A stretch of 55,578 bases of DNA from Cyanobacteria bacterium SIG27. GTDB lineage: Bacteria; Cyanobacteriota; Vampirovibrionia; Gastranaerophilales; Gastranaerophilaceae. The position numbers and the translations under genes were made by a program. Shown piece by piece: positions 6,249 through 15,790 of the stretch. The stretch is taken from contig SUTT01000010.1 of NCBI GenBank assembly GCA_015152565.1, positions 1 through 55,578 of the forward strand. The letters run 5' to 3'. The stretch's first letter is position 1; each line of letters begins with the position of its first letter. The notes below the pieces were generated by a model that did not search any database, was not told the origin of the DNA, and was given only the letters and a program-made list of their open reading frames with translations.

Positions 6249-7907
6249 CTACTCTGCTAAAGCACCTTTATTTGCTTGAGAAACGTTTCTTTGATATTTA
6301 GATAAATATCCACGTTTTACTTCGTTAACATAAGGTTTAAAGTTTTCTTTTCTTTTTGCTAATTCTTCATCGCTTACACAAAGATTGATGGTTCTGTCAT
6401 TAATATTGATTTCAATTGTATCGCCATCTTCAATTAAACCAATAACTCCACCTAACGCTGCTTCTGGTGCAATGTGACCGATACAAAGTCCACGAGTTCC
6501 GCCAGAAAATCTGCCATCAGTTATAAGAGCACATTTTTTACCTAAACCTTTACCTACTAAAAGCGCAGTTGGAGCTAACATTTCTCTCATGCCAGGACCA
6601 CCTTTTGGTCCTTCATAGCGTATAACAACGACATCACCTGCAACAACTACATCATCTGTTATTGCTTTCATAGCGTCTTCTTCATGGTTAAAGACTTTAG
6701 CAGTTCCCTTAAATTCAAATACATCTTTTTCAACGCCTGAAATTTTAACTACAGCACCATCAGGAGCGATATTACCGTGCAAAATTGCTAACCCTGGGTT
6801 AGATGTAATTGGATCATTTAAAGGTCTAATAACTTCATTATTTACCCAAGCAGAATTTGCAATTTCTTCCACACTTTGACCAATTAAATTTTTAGTATTT
6901 TTTAATTCAGGAGTATTGCCCCACAATGTTTTAAATACGCCTGAAATACCGCCTGCATTATCTAAATCTGTCATTGTTAAAGTGCTTGATGGGTCAAGTT
7001 TAATTATTTGAGGAATTTTTTTAGATAATTCTTCAAAATCATCTAGCGATAAATCAATATCAGCACTGTTTGCAATAGCTAACAGGTGAAGAATTGAATT
7101 AGTTGAACCACCTAAGGTTAAATCAGCAACAATAGCATTTCTTAAAGAGTCTTTTGTTACGATATCTCTTGGTAAAACGTTATTTCGTACTAAATCGCAA
7201 ACAACATAGCCTGAATCAAAAGCAATTCTTCTTTTTTTAGATGAAACAGCAGCAGCTGTAGCGCACCCTGGGAGGCTCATACCCATAACTTCTGTTAAAC
7301 AAGCTAAAGTATTTGCTGTGTATAAACCCTGACATGAACCAATAGTAGGACATGCGCAATGTTCCATTTCATTTAATTTATTTTCAGTTATTTCACCTAT
7401 TCGATATTTTCCAATAGCTTCATAAGAACCACGAATAAATGTTAAAGTTTCGCCTTTGCAGCTTCCTTCTAAAGATGGACCAGCTGTAACTATAATACAA
7501 GGAATATTAAGGCGAAGTGCAGCTATTAACATGCCTGGAGTGATTTTATCGCAATTTGTTAATAATACAAGCCCATCAAGCTGATGTGCACTTGCAACTG
7601 ACTCAACGCAATCTGCAATTAAATCACGAGATGGTAAAGAATAGCGCATTCCGCAATGACCCATTGCAATTCCATCACAAACAGCAGGAACGCCAAAAAT
7701 AAACGCTTGACCGCCGTTAGAATGAATTCCTTTTTCAATTTGTCTTTCTAAATCTCTCATTCCAACATGCCCTGGAACAAGGTCAGTAAATGAACTTGCA
7801 ATACCAATAAAAGGTTTTTCTATATTTTTATCTGATAAACCGCCTGCATATAATAATGCTCTATGTGGTGCATGGTCAATTCCTTTTTTAATGATATCGC
7901 TTTTCAT
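6249..7907 (-). CDS. ilvD: Dihydroxy-acid dehydratase
   Basis: IlvD dehydrates 2,3-dihydroxy-isovalerate and 2,3-dihydroxy-3-methylvalerate to the keto acid precursors of valine and isoleucine, using an iron-sulfur cluster and Mg2+. The 552 residues match the family. Family motifs are present: [38 protein letters not shown] (cluster Cys and Mg site) and [17 protein letters not shown]; the C-terminal part has [18 protein letters not shown]-like sequence with the catalytic Ser. No other branched-chain genes lie nearby, so it appears to be a stand-alone gene. Confidence 0.97.
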   Translation of the reverse strand: MKSDIIKKGIDHAPHRALLYAGGLSDKNIEKPFIGIASSFTDLVPGHVGMRDLERQIEKGIHSNGGQAFIFGVPAVCDGIAMGHCGMRYSLPSRDLIADCVESVASAHQLDGLVLLTNCDKITPGMLIAALRLNIPCIIVTAGPSLEGSCKGETLTFIRGSYEAIGKYRIGEITENKLNEMEHCACPTIGSCQGLYTANTLACLTEVMGMSLPGCATAAAVSSKKRRIAFDSGYVVCDLVRNNVLPRDIVTKDSLRNAIVADLTLGGSTNSILHLLAIANSADIDLSLDDFEELSKKIPQIIKLDPSSTLTMTDLDNAGGISGVFKTLWGNTPELKNTKNLIGQSVEEIANSAWVNNEVIRPLNDPITSNPGLAILHGNIAPDGAVVKISGVEKDVFEFKGTAKVFNHEEDAMKAITDDVVVAGDVVVIRYEGPKGGPGMREMLAPTALLVGKGLGKKCALITDGRFSGGTRGLCIGHIAPEAALGGVIGLIEDGDTIEININDRTINLCVSDEELAKRKENFKPYVNEVKRGYLSKYQRNVSQANKGALAE

Positions 7908-8029
7908 TTTATTTTCCTTATAAATTCCTATTTTAGTTTAATTAAAACATTATTTTTAATATTGAGCAACTTTGAGCAAAAAATATTTTTCACAAGTTTT
8001 CAATAAACAAAAGCAAAAAAGGAAACAAA

Positions 8030-8926
8030 ATGAGAGTTCAAGCTATCACATTTCAAAATCAAAATTTAAAATCAAATAAAACATCTAAAACGCAAAAACA
8101 ACAAAACACTATCCAAAACCAAAATTTAGCAAACTTTGAAGCAACAATACCTCTTAAAAATCAAATTTTATTTACAGGTTTTGCTAAAAAAGATGAAAAA
8201 CCTGTTCAAATTGACCCTGTTAGAGCATATAAGCTTCAAGAGTTTCAAGAAAGAAATAAATGTTACTTTTCAAATCCTGAATTATTAAATCAAGCTTGCG
8301 TACACCACAGTGTTATTGATGCAATGGACATTACTCCAACAGCAAAATTCGACAACAAAAGAATGGCTTATGTTGGCAAAAATATGTTAATGCTTGCTAT
8401 TGGAAATATGATTTATAAAGAAAAAGATGATGTTGACCAAACAAGAATGATAGAGATATCCAAAAAAGTTTTATCTGATGAAAACATAAGAGATAAAGCA
8501 GACAGTCTTGGTTTAAGCGAGCTGCTTTTAATTGATGAAAATTATTTAAGAGGAAGAGTTCCTAAAAAACCTTATGTTGAAATGTTTAATGCTTTAATTG
8601 GTGCAATGATAGCAGATGATGATTCAACAGATTTTGATAATACGTATGCTTTTATTGAAAGATTATTTATTGACGAAATTAAAAAAGAATGTTCTGATAT
8701 TCCTCAAAATCCAATTATTGAACTAATGGAATATGTTGCTCAAAAAGGCTATAACCCGTCTAAAATCAGATTTCAAACTGTTATGAAAGATAATGGTTAT
8801 GCTTCAAGAGTTTATTATGATAGAAAATATTTAGATACAGCTTTTAATAATTACAAAGAACCAGCAGAACAAGAAGCAGCAAAAAATGCGCTTCGTTCGC
8901 TTAAAAATGGTTTTGTTAAACTTTAA
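8030..8926 (+). CDS. RNase III-like protein with lost catalytic residues
   Basis: A 298-residue protein with three parts. Residues 1-60 are a Gln/Asn-rich extension ending in ILFTGF. Residues ~75-215 follow the RNase III fold pattern: FSNPELLNQACVHHS, NKRMAYVGK (109-117) and EMFNALIGA (184-192). Residues ~226-297 look like a double-stranded RNA-binding domain (NPIIELMEYVAQKGYNPSKI, then an AEQEAAKNAL helix). In active enzymes the signature is N-E-R-L-E-F-L-G-D and D-A-F-E-A-L-I-G-A. Here the metal-binding Glu and Asp of the first are Ala113 and Lys117, and of the second Glu184 and Asn187. It is probably a non-cleaving RNA-binding paralogue. Ribosome site AAAGGAAAC precedes the ATG. Confidence 0.7.
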   Translation: MRVQAITFQNQNLKSNKTSKTQKQQNTIQNQNLANFEATIPLKNQILFTGFAKKDEKPVQIDPVRAYKLQEFQERNKCYFSNPELLNQACVHHSVIDAMDITPTAKFDNKRMAYVGKNMLMLAIGNMIYKEKDDVDQTRMIEISKKVLSDENIRDKADSLGLSELLLIDENYLRGRVPKKPYVEMFNALIGAMIADDDSTDFDNTYAFIERLFIDEIKKECSDIPQNPIIELMEYVAQKGYNPSKIRFQTVMKDNGYASRVYYDRKYLDTAFNNYKEPAEQEAAKNALRSLKNGFVKL

Positions 8927-8966
8927 TTCCCTTGTGTTAAAATTATCTTAAATAAAGGAAAAGATA

Positions 8967-10229
8967 ATGATAGACACTAAATTAAAAGCAAATGAAATTG
9001 TAGATAAAGCTCATACATCACTATTTGATATTTTTAATAATATTGATGAAATAGCAGAATATAACCAAAAGAAAGTTCTTGAAGCTTTTTACAATAATAA
9101 AATTGGAGAAGAACATTTTTACACTGTAACTGGTTATGGTCATGACGATATGGGACGTGAAGCACTAGATAAGGTATTTGCGGATACTTTTAAAACAGAA
9201 GCTGCAATCGTTAGACCCCATTTTGTTTCTGGAACCCATACTCTAGCTTGCGCTTTATTTGGTGTTTTAAGATATGGCGATAGATTGGTTTCTATTGCAG
9301 GTGAACCTTATGATACTATGCAACAAATTATTGGTTCTCGCCCTAATTGCGATGATTTTTCTTCAAGCTTAATGGGTCATGGGGTAAAATACTCAGAAGT
9401 TCCGCTAAAAAATGGGCTTGAAGTGGACTTTGAAAATATTGAAAAATATCTTTTAGATGATACTAAAATGGTTTTAATTCAACGTTCTCGTGGATATTCG
9501 CTTAGAAAACCATTATCAATAGCTGACATTGAAAAAATAGTAAAAATTGTTAAAGCAAAAAATCCTGAAATATGCTGTTTTGTAGATAATTGCTATGGTG
9601 AATTTGTTGAAAAACTAGAACCCACTGAAGTTGGCGCTGATTTAATTGCAGGAAGTTTAATTAAAAATGCAGGTGGCGGAATAGTTGAAGCTGGCGGATA
9701 TATTGCAGGTAAAAAGAAATATGTCGATTTAGCAGCACGCCGTTTGACTGCCCCAGGAATTGGTTCAGAGGGTGGTGCTATGCACAATCAAACTCGAATT
9801 ATGCTTCAAGGTTTCTTTATGGCTCCATCAATCGTTGCAGGAGCTCATAAAGGAGCGATTTTAGCTGCTAAAGTGTTTGAAGATATGGGATTTACCACTT
9901 TCCCATCATCAAACTCAAAAAGAACGGATTTAATTCAAACAATTCAATTTAACTGCGTTGAAGAGCAACAAGATTTTTGTTCTATGATACAAAGATTTTC
10001 TCCAGTTGAAAGTTACTTGACTCCAATACCTGATACAGTTCCAGGGTATGATTGTAATCTTTTAATGGCAGGAGGAAGTTTTATAGAGGGTTCAACCATT
10101 GAACTATCAGCAGATGGACCAACTCGTGCGCCTTATGCAATTTATATGCAAGGCGGATTAAGCTATTATCACGTTAAAATTGCGCTAAAAGGTGTCGTTG
10201 AAAAGCTATTAGATAGAACTATTTCATAG
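8967..10229 (+). CDS. Methionine gamma-lyase family (aluminium-resistance-type) PLP enzyme
   Basis: A 420-residue fold-type I PLP protein of the family once annotated as aluminium resistance protein. Typical stretches are YTVTGYGHDDMGREALD, RPHFVSGTHTLACALFG, CCFVDNCYGEFVE (cofactor Asp) and DLIAGSLIKNAGGGI (Schiff-base Lys), followed by GGYIAGKKKYVDLAARRLTAPGIG. Family members cleave C-S bonds of sulfur amino acids, but the substrate is uncertain. Ribosome site AAAGGAAAAG lies seven bases upstream. It converges with, and overlaps by 11 bases, the methyltransferase gene on the other strand. Confidence 0.85.
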   Translation: MIDTKLKANEIVDKAHTSLFDIFNNIDEIAEYNQKKVLEAFYNNKIGEEHFYTVTGYGHDDMGREALDKVFADTFKTEAAIVRPHFVSGTHTLACALFGVLRYGDRLVSIAGEPYDTMQQIIGSRPNCDDFSSSLMGHGVKYSEVPLKNGLEVDFENIEKYLLDDTKMVLIQRSRGYSLRKPLSIADIEKIVKIVKAKNPEICCFVDNCYGEFVEKLEPTEVGADLIAGSLIKNAGGGIVEAGGYIAGKKKYVDLAARRLTAPGIGSEGGAMHNQTRIMLQGFFMAPSIVAGAHKGAILAAKVFEDMGFTTFPSSNSKRTDLIQTIQFNCVEEQQDFCSMIQRFSPVESYLTPIPDTVPGYDCNLLMAGGSFIEGSTIELSADGPTRAPYAIYMQGGLSYYHVKIALKGVVEKLLDRTIS

Positions 10230-11085
10230 CTTTAATTAATGCAGTATTAGATGAAACTGAGATTTCAGTGTTTGCTAGTGCATTTTGAACTTCTGAAATA
10301 AAGTTATCAACTTTCTTTTCTTCAAAATATTCTAAAAATCTTTCTTTCATGGTTTTTTGATCAGGAGCAGGAGGAGCAATAAACCAGCTTAAAATCGCTT
10401 CAGATGATGGAGTATAGTTTGAAGCAACTTTTTGAACTTGAACAATAACATCGCTAAAACCAGCTTCTGTCATATTTTTATCCAAACTATGAGCGCTAAA
10501 ATTAACCAATGGGTCGTTTGGATTTTCCATAAATTCTTTTTCAGCAGCAGCAAAATCGCTATAATCGCTTATTTGTTGTGGGTTAACAAGTTCATAATAT
10601 CTTGTATTTTCAGATATTATTGGCTCAAACGCGCAATAATACCCTTGCGGTTTCAAAACCCTGTAAAGTTCATTAAATACAGGCTGTTTTTCTTTAACAT
10701 GAACTAAAACAGAACGAGTTAGCGCTCTATCAAGGTAATTATTTTCTAATTTAATATCTGAAATATCGCTTTGCAAAAACCTTGCATTATGTGCAACTGG
10801 AGTTTGAGAGAGAATTTTTTGACATTCATCAAGGCAATCTTGAAATTTATCAGAAAAAATAAGTTCTACTTTATCTTCAAATTTTTCTAAAACGCCAAAA
10901 GCCAATAAACCAGAGCCACAGCCAAAATCCGCAACCTTATAACCATTTTTAATATCAGCCAATAACAAAACTTGGTCACGAATTGCATTAAGCCAATTAA
11001 TGGTTTGCTCTTTTTGAGCTTCATTCATATATGAAAATCTTGTTTGTTTTAGCCAAGTTGACCAGTTTTTGCATATTTCGCTCAT
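10219..11085 (-). CDS. Class I SAM-dependent methyltransferase
   Basis: A 288-residue protein with a Rossmann-type methyltransferase domain. Motif I, KVADFGCGSGLLAFGVL, binds the methionine part of SAM; an acidic residue follows strand 2 (LIFSDKFQD), and motif IV/post-motif sequence YLDRALTRSVLVHVKEKQPVFNELYRVLKPQGYY is of the Methyltransf_11 type. The C-terminal third is not recognised. Substrate cannot be assigned; small-molecule substrates are usual for this type. A ribosome site GAGG lies before the start. Divergent from the GGDEF gene with 73 bases between starts. Confidence 0.85.
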   Translation of the reverse strand: MSEICKNWSTWLKQTRFSYMNEAQKEQTINWLNAIRDQVLLLADIKNGYKVADFGCGSGLLAFGVLEKFEDKVELIFSDKFQDCLDECQKILSQTPVAHNARFLQSDISDIKLENNYLDRALTRSVLVHVKEKQPVFNELYRVLKPQGYYCAFEPIISENTRYYELVNPQQISDYSDFAAAEKEFMENPNDPLVNFSAHSLDKNMTEAGFSDVIVQVQKVASNYTPSSEAILSWFIAPPAPDQKTMKERFLEYFEEKKVDNFISEVQNALANTEISVSSNTALIKAMK

Positions 11086-11158
11086 TTTTCCTCCAAACGT
11101 TGTATTTAAGCTTGCATTCAGTGATTTTTGATAATTTAAGAACTATAATTATTTTATT

Positions 11159-12802
11159 ATGTCAGAGTATCAAAATTCGTCTTTAGAAAACAACATAAAA
11201 CATCTTAACATGATGTTTGAAATTAGCACAATTGCTAATCAAACAGATGATGTACGTGAACTTTTAGCAAAATTGAAATCCCATTGCGCTAATATTATTA
11301 ATTCGCAAGATATTACTTTTTATCTTCTTGAAAATCAGCGCTATAAATGCATTTTAACAGATAATAACAACTTGAGGAATTCCGAATTTGTTGAGGGCGA
11401 TGAAGCAAATGCTGCTTTTTGGGACGCTGTCAATAAAGCGAAAATAATTTCGATGAAAGACGAAAATGGCGCTCATTTATTCAAAAGTTTTTTAGAAAAA
11501 AATAATATTTTAATATTAAATCCAAGCCATGTTAGAGTATTTTTCTCTAACCAAGTGCCAATTTGTTTTTGCTTTATAAAAGAAGATGAGCAAACTCCAA
11601 TTGAAAGCGAAACAATTGCAAATTTAAATAAAATTTTCGATTATATTGAACCTATCATCGCAAAATATCATAAAAGAATTAAAAAAGACGAAGAAATGCT
11701 TGAATTGCAACGCTCTTTGCATAATATTTCAATACTTTATAACATTTCTCAAGCAGTTAACTTTATTGATGATTTAAAAAGACTTTTACAAGTAATTATT
11801 CAAAAAGCCTTAATTACGCTTGATGCTGAAAAAGGCTCATTGATGCTTTATGATTACACCCTAAACGCTCTGCAAGTTAGAATTGTTTCAGGTTTACAAG
11901 ATAAAAAACTTGAAGAAGCGATTAACAACGGTGCTGTTCAATGTGCCAAAATCGGCATAGGCGAAGGTATTGCAGGGACAGTATTTTTAGAGCGTAAACC
12001 AATCATTACAAACCTTGGTTCAGCTGACCCTCGTTTTATTGTAAAAGAAGTTTTATCTAACACTAAATCTTTGCTTTGTGTGCCATTGGTTGCAAAAGGC
12101 GAAGTTATTGGTGTAATCAACATTACAAATAAAAAACACGATAAATTATTCAACCAAAAAGATTTAGAATTTATTACTTCTTTAGCAAACCAAGCAGCAA
12201 TTGCGATTGATAACGCTAAATTATATGAATTAGCTACAAAAGATGGTATGACTAAACTTTATATCTATCGTCACTTCTATACGCTTTTAGAAAATGAAAT
12301 GCGTCGTTGCGCAAGATATAAGAGAAATATGTCTTTAATTATCATGGATATTGATAATTTCAAACGAATTAACGATACTTATGGTCACTTAACAGGCGAC
12401 ACGATTTTAAAACGCCTTGCTGCAGTTTTACAAGAAACAGTTAGGAAAATTGATATTCCGGCTCGTTACGGCGGAGAAGAATTTGTTGTAATCTTACCTG
12501 AAACAGATAAAAAAGATGCTTGTGTTATTGCAGAACGCATTAGAAAAAATATTTCTCAAATTGAAGTTAAAATTAACGAAACAGAAACTTTATCTCCAAC
12601 TGTTTCAATTGGTATAGCTCAATATACAACAGATGGTCAAGAAGCAAAAGAATTAATTAATGCAGCTGATACTGCGCTATATTTTTCAAAACACAATGGC
12701 AAAAACATGGTTGCCACTTATGAAAAAGATGGTTGCAAAAAAGCTGAACTCGAAACTTTTGAACAAAGCATTCAACAAAATAACGGCGAAGTATCATTTT
12801 AG
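11159..12802 (+). CDS. GAF-domain diguanylate cyclase
   Basis: A 547-residue cytoplasmic signalling protein. Residues ~1-175 form an N-terminal sensor-like region that may be a degenerate GAF. Residues ~195-360 are a GAF domain (AEKGSLMLYDYTLNALQVR, SLLCVPLVAKGEVIGVINIT). Residues ~370-525 are a GGDEF domain with IMDIDNFKRINDTYGH and the active site RYGGEEF. RKID, five residues before GGEEF, matches the inhibitory I-site, so the enzyme should make c-di-GMP from GTP and be feedback-inhibited. TATAAT at 11144-11149 sits close to the ATG, leaving little leader. A strong terminator follows. Confidence 0.92.
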   Translation: MSEYQNSSLENNIKHLNMMFEISTIANQTDDVRELLAKLKSHCANIINSQDITFYLLENQRYKCILTDNNNLRNSEFVEGDEANAAFWDAVNKAKIISMKDENGAHLFKSFLEKNNILILNPSHVRVFFSNQVPICFCFIKEDEQTPIESETIANLNKIFDYIEPIIAKYHKRIKKDEEMLELQRSLHNISILYNISQAVNFIDDLKRLLQVIIQKALITLDAEKGSLMLYDYTLNALQVRIVSGLQDKKLEEAINNGAVQCAKIGIGEGIAGTVFLERKPIITNLGSADPRFIVKEVLSNTKSLLCVPLVAKGEVIGVINITNKKHDKLFNQKDLEFITSLANQAAIAIDNAKLYELATKDGMTKLYIYRHFYTLLENEMRRCARYKRNMSLIIMDIDNFKRINDTYGHLTGDTILKRLAAVLQETVRKIDIPARYGGEEFVVILPETDKKDACVIAERIRKNISQIEVKINETETLSPTVSIGIAQYTTDGQEAKELINAADTALYFSKHNGKNMVATYEKDGCKKAELETFEQSIQQNNGEVSF

Positions 12803-12822
12803 CTAATAAGTTTCATAATTAA

Positions 12823-12857
12823 ACAGTAATATGAATAAAACTCATATTACTGTTTTT
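12823..12857 (+). terminator. Rho-independent terminator after the GGDEF gene
   Basis: ACAGTAATATGA pairs perfectly with TCATATTACTGT over a seven-base loop, followed by TTTTT. Confidence 0.9.
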
Positions 12858-13006
12858 ATATTTACTTTTAAATAAAAATCATTAAAACATTACTGCTTCC
12901 CTAATTTTATGTCTTATAACTACACTAATTGGTTGATTTTTAAAAATTTAATTTAATTTTAACGCTTAAAAGTCGTCCGATTAAACAAAGGGGATATAGG
13001 TAAATA

Positions 13007-13672
13007 ATGTTTAGTCCACAAATTCAAAACTACATTAATTCATCTTCTCAAGCTGCTGCGTTTAATAGAATTAACGAGCTTGATAACTATATCAATTCAA
13101 TTTACCCAAAAAATGAACCAGTAACGCAAAACAAAGAACTTAGTGCCTTTCAAGAAATTTTAGCTGAGTCAAAAAAAGAAGATAAAACACCAAGCATTTT
13201 TAACCTTGATTTACCCCCAAATTTAGATACTAAAAAAATTACTCCAATGCCTTTTGGCTCTTTAACAAAACTAGATACAAAACCAACTTCAAAATCAAAA
13301 GAAGCAATTTTAGGCTATATTAAAGACGCAAGCGAAAAATATGGCGTTGAAGAAAAATTAATTCAAGCAGTAGTAAAACAAGAATCAGGTTATAATCCCG
13401 ATGCAATATCACACGTTGGAGCACAAGGCTTAATGCAATTAATGCCCGCAACGGCTAAAGATTTAGGGGTTAAAGACGCATTTAACCCAAAAGAAAACAT
13501 CGATGGTGGAGTTAAATATCTAAGAAAAATGTTAGATAAATACCATGGAAATAAAATCCTAGCTCTTGCTGCATATAACGCAGGTCCTGGGGCAGTTGAT
13601 AAATATGACGGAGTTCCGCCATATAAAGAAACGCAAAACTACGTTAAATCAATATTGGCACAATATCTATAA
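13007..13672 (+). CDS. Soluble lytic murein transglycosylase (SLT domain)
   Basis: A 221-residue protein whose last ~120 residues form an SLT lysozyme-like domain: KYGVEEKLIQAVVKQESGYN contains the catalytic Glu (in QES), followed by GLMQLMPATAKDLGV and ALAAYNAGPGAVDKY. The first ~100 residues are a low-complexity, Lys/Asn-rich region without a signal peptide, so export may go through the flagellar apparatus encoded next to it. It is the first gene of the fliE-fliF-fliH-flhA run, ten bases from fliE, and probably opens the peptidoglycan for the basal body, like the muramidase part of FlgJ. CCGATTAA at 12977-12984 weakly resembles a sigma-28 -10 box. Confidence 0.88.
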   Translation: MFSPQIQNYINSSSQAAAFNRINELDNYINSIYPKNEPVTQNKELSAFQEILAESKKEDKTPSIFNLDLPPNLDTKKITPMPFGSLTKLDTKPTSKSKEAILGYIKDASEKYGVEEKLIQAVVKQESGYNPDAISHVGAQGLMQLMPATAKDLGVKDAFNPKENIDGGVKYLRKMLDKYHGNKILALAAYNAGPGAVDKYDGVPPYKETQNYVKSILAQYL

Positions 13673-13682
13673 AGGATAAATT

Positions 13683-14006
13683 ATGAACCACATTAATCAA
13701 GTAAATTTCTTTAAAATGAAAGATTTAGACTCAATTCCATCAATGAATTTAAGCGGAAATATTTCCCTAAATTCTGATGAAATGAATGTTAAATCTTTTA
13801 AAGATGTTATGGGCGATATGATGGTTCAAATTAACGAAGTAACTAATAAACCAGAACAAATGGCGGCAGCTGCAATGCAAGGAAAAGCTGATATCCATGA
13901 AGTTATGAGTGCAATTGCTCAAAGCGAATTAACAGTTCAAGCAGCAACCACAATAACAGGTAAAATCCTACAAACGTATGAAAAAATCATGCAAATTCAG
14001 ATTTAA
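13683..14006 (+). CDS. fliE: Flagellar hook-basal body protein FliE
   Basis: A 107-residue protein matching FliE, the adaptor between the MS ring and the proximal rod. The N-terminal ~40 residues are variable; the conserved part runs from SFKDVMGDMMVQINEV through KADIHEVMSAIAQSELTVQA to KILQTYEKIMQIQI, the amphipathic C-terminal helix typical of the family. Its position between a transglycosylase and fliF fits. Ribosome site AAAGGA precedes the start. Confidence 0.88.
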   Translation: MNHINQVNFFKMKDLDSIPSMNLSGNISLNSDEMNVKSFKDVMGDMMVQINEVTNKPEQMAAAAMQGKADIHEVMSAIAQSELTVQAATTITGKILQTYEKIMQIQI

Positions 14007-14060
14007 TTAAAAATAAATCAATTATGATAGTATAATTTAAAGTATAGAACATCACAAAAT

Positions 14061-15770
14061 ATGGAAAAATTTGACCTAAAACAGATAATGGAAAATAAAC
14101 CACTTTTCTACACAATAATAATTTGTGTAGGAATTGCTGTTATTATGCTAATTATCATGATTGCTACAATTGCAAGCGTAAATGCTGGCGGTGGCGCTAA
14201 AGGACAAAACGGTCAAGTTAAAGTTGAAAAAATAATTAAAAATGACCCAGTCACATTGTTCACCACAGAAAACCCTGGTAAAGCCCTTGAAGTTCAAGCG
14301 CTTTTAGCTCGTGAACAAATTGTTGCTACAAAAGTTGACAACGGTTCAAAAACAAGTTTAGTTTTAAGAGAATACACAAAAGATCAAAGAGATAGAGCAC
14401 TTTTGGCAATCGTTAAAAGCGGACTTTTAGACGAACACACAGGACTTGAAATATTCGATAAAGGCGATTTTACATCTACTAAAGATGATAAAAAAATTAG
14501 ATTAATCAGAGCTATAAATGGCGAATTGGCAAGATTAATCAGAAAAATCCCCCCAATTGAAAATGCGCAAGTATTTATTTCAATTCCAGAACAAACTTTC
14601 TTTGCACAAAATCAAAAACCAATAACGGCAACTGTTCAAATCACTATGCCATCAGGCGAAAGATTGGATAATATGAAAGTTAAAGCAATTTCCAATCTTT
14701 TATTAGGCGCTGTTCATGGACTTGAATCAGATAACATTTCAATTACAGATACAAATGGAACTGTTTATAATTCAATCATTGGAGCATCTGACGATGCGAT
14801 TGCAAAAATTGAAGAAAATGATAAATACATGCAATCCAAAGTTAATGCTCAATTAGATAAGCTTTTAGGAAAAGGTAACTACATTGCTACTGTTTCAACA
14901 TTTTTAACCCAAGCTCCTGTTGAAAAATCAAGCATTTTATATGACCCTGAACAAAAAACATCAGTTTCAGAACAAGAGTTTAGAGAAAATCTTGGAGATA
15001 ACAATGACAATTCAACAAGCTCAGGCATGAATCCTGTTAGCGTTTATGTTCCATCTGGCGTTAAAACTTCAATTCAGACAGGAAGTTCTTCTCAAGATAG
15101 ACAATATTCAAGAACTGCAACCGAAACTCAATATGGCGTTTCTAAAACTCAAATAAATGAATATATGCAAGCAGGAATTATCGAAGAAATTTCTGTTGCT
15201 GTTTCAATTGAAGAAACCGCAATTCCAACAAACATGAGCTTATATGAACTAAAAACTTTAATTGCACATGCTGCAAGCCCAAAAGTTGACCCTGAAAACG
15301 TTTCAATTGCTTTTGTTGAATCAACAAGCTTAATTTTAGCTCCTGATAAAGAAAACGAACTTCCTAAAGTTGAAGAATCTGGCAATCCTTGGTGGGTTGT
15401 TGGGGCAATGCTTTTGATTGGTCTTGTATTTGGCTTAGGTCATATTGGCAAAAAAGTTAAAAATGAAGCTAAAAAACAAGAAGAAGAACTTGAAAATTTA
15501 AGACAAATTGCAGCAAGCCAAGAACAACAATTAAAAAATGTGACTGCTCAAGCAAGTTCTTTAATCGCCCAACAAGAACAAATGGCTCAAAATTTCATTG
15601 AACAAAAAAATCAATACGCTCTAGCTTTAGAACAAGCAAAATCAATGGCAGCAGCCCAAAGACCAAGAAACGGTCTAAATGAAGCGATTGATGAACTAGA
15701 GTCTGATTTAAATTCAATGGATGAAACAGAAGCTATAGAAAAAATCAAAAACTGGATTGAAAGTGCATAA
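14061..15770 (+). CDS. fliF: Flagellar M-ring protein FliF
   Basis: FliF (569 residues, family usual ~550) forms the MS ring in the inner membrane. There are membrane segments at ~15-40 and ~444-464 (WWVVGAMLLIGLVFGLGHIG). Between them lie the ring-building domains: DPVTLFTTENPGKALEVQAL, ALNGELARLIRKIPPIENAQ-type sequence, TATVQITMPSGERL, and the serine-rich loop YDPEQKTSVSEQE. A coiled-coil cytoplasmic tail (residues ~470-535) is longer and more Gln-rich than usual; the last ~30 residues would contact the switch protein. Its own TATAAT lies at 14030-14035, so a promoter inside the operon is possible. Confidence 0.93.
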   Translation: MEKFDLKQIMENKPLFYTIIICVGIAVIMLIIMIATIASVNAGGGAKGQNGQVKVEKIIKNDPVTLFTTENPGKALEVQALLAREQIVATKVDNGSKTSLVLREYTKDQRDRALLAIVKSGLLDEHTGLEIFDKGDFTSTKDDKKIRLIRAINGELARLIRKIPPIENAQVFISIPEQTFFAQNQKPITATVQITMPSGERLDNMKVKAISNLLLGAVHGLESDNISITDTNGTVYNSIIGASDDAIAKIEENDKYMQSKVNAQLDKLLGKGNYIATVSTFLTQAPVEKSSILYDPEQKTSVSEQEFRENLGDNNDNSTSSGMNPVSVYVPSGVKTSIQTGSSSQDRQYSRTATETQYGVSKTQINEYMQAGIIEEISVAVSIEETAIPTNMSLYELKTLIAHAASPKVDPENVSIAFVESTSLILAPDKENELPKVEESGNPWWVVGAMLLIGLVFGLGHIGKKVKNEAKKQEEELENLRQIAASQEQQLKNVTAQASSLIAQQEQMAQNFIEQKNQYALALEQAKSMAAAQRPRNGLNEAIDELESDLNSMDETEAIEKIKNWIESA

Positions 15771-15790
15771 ATCAAGGTTAAAGGGGAGAG

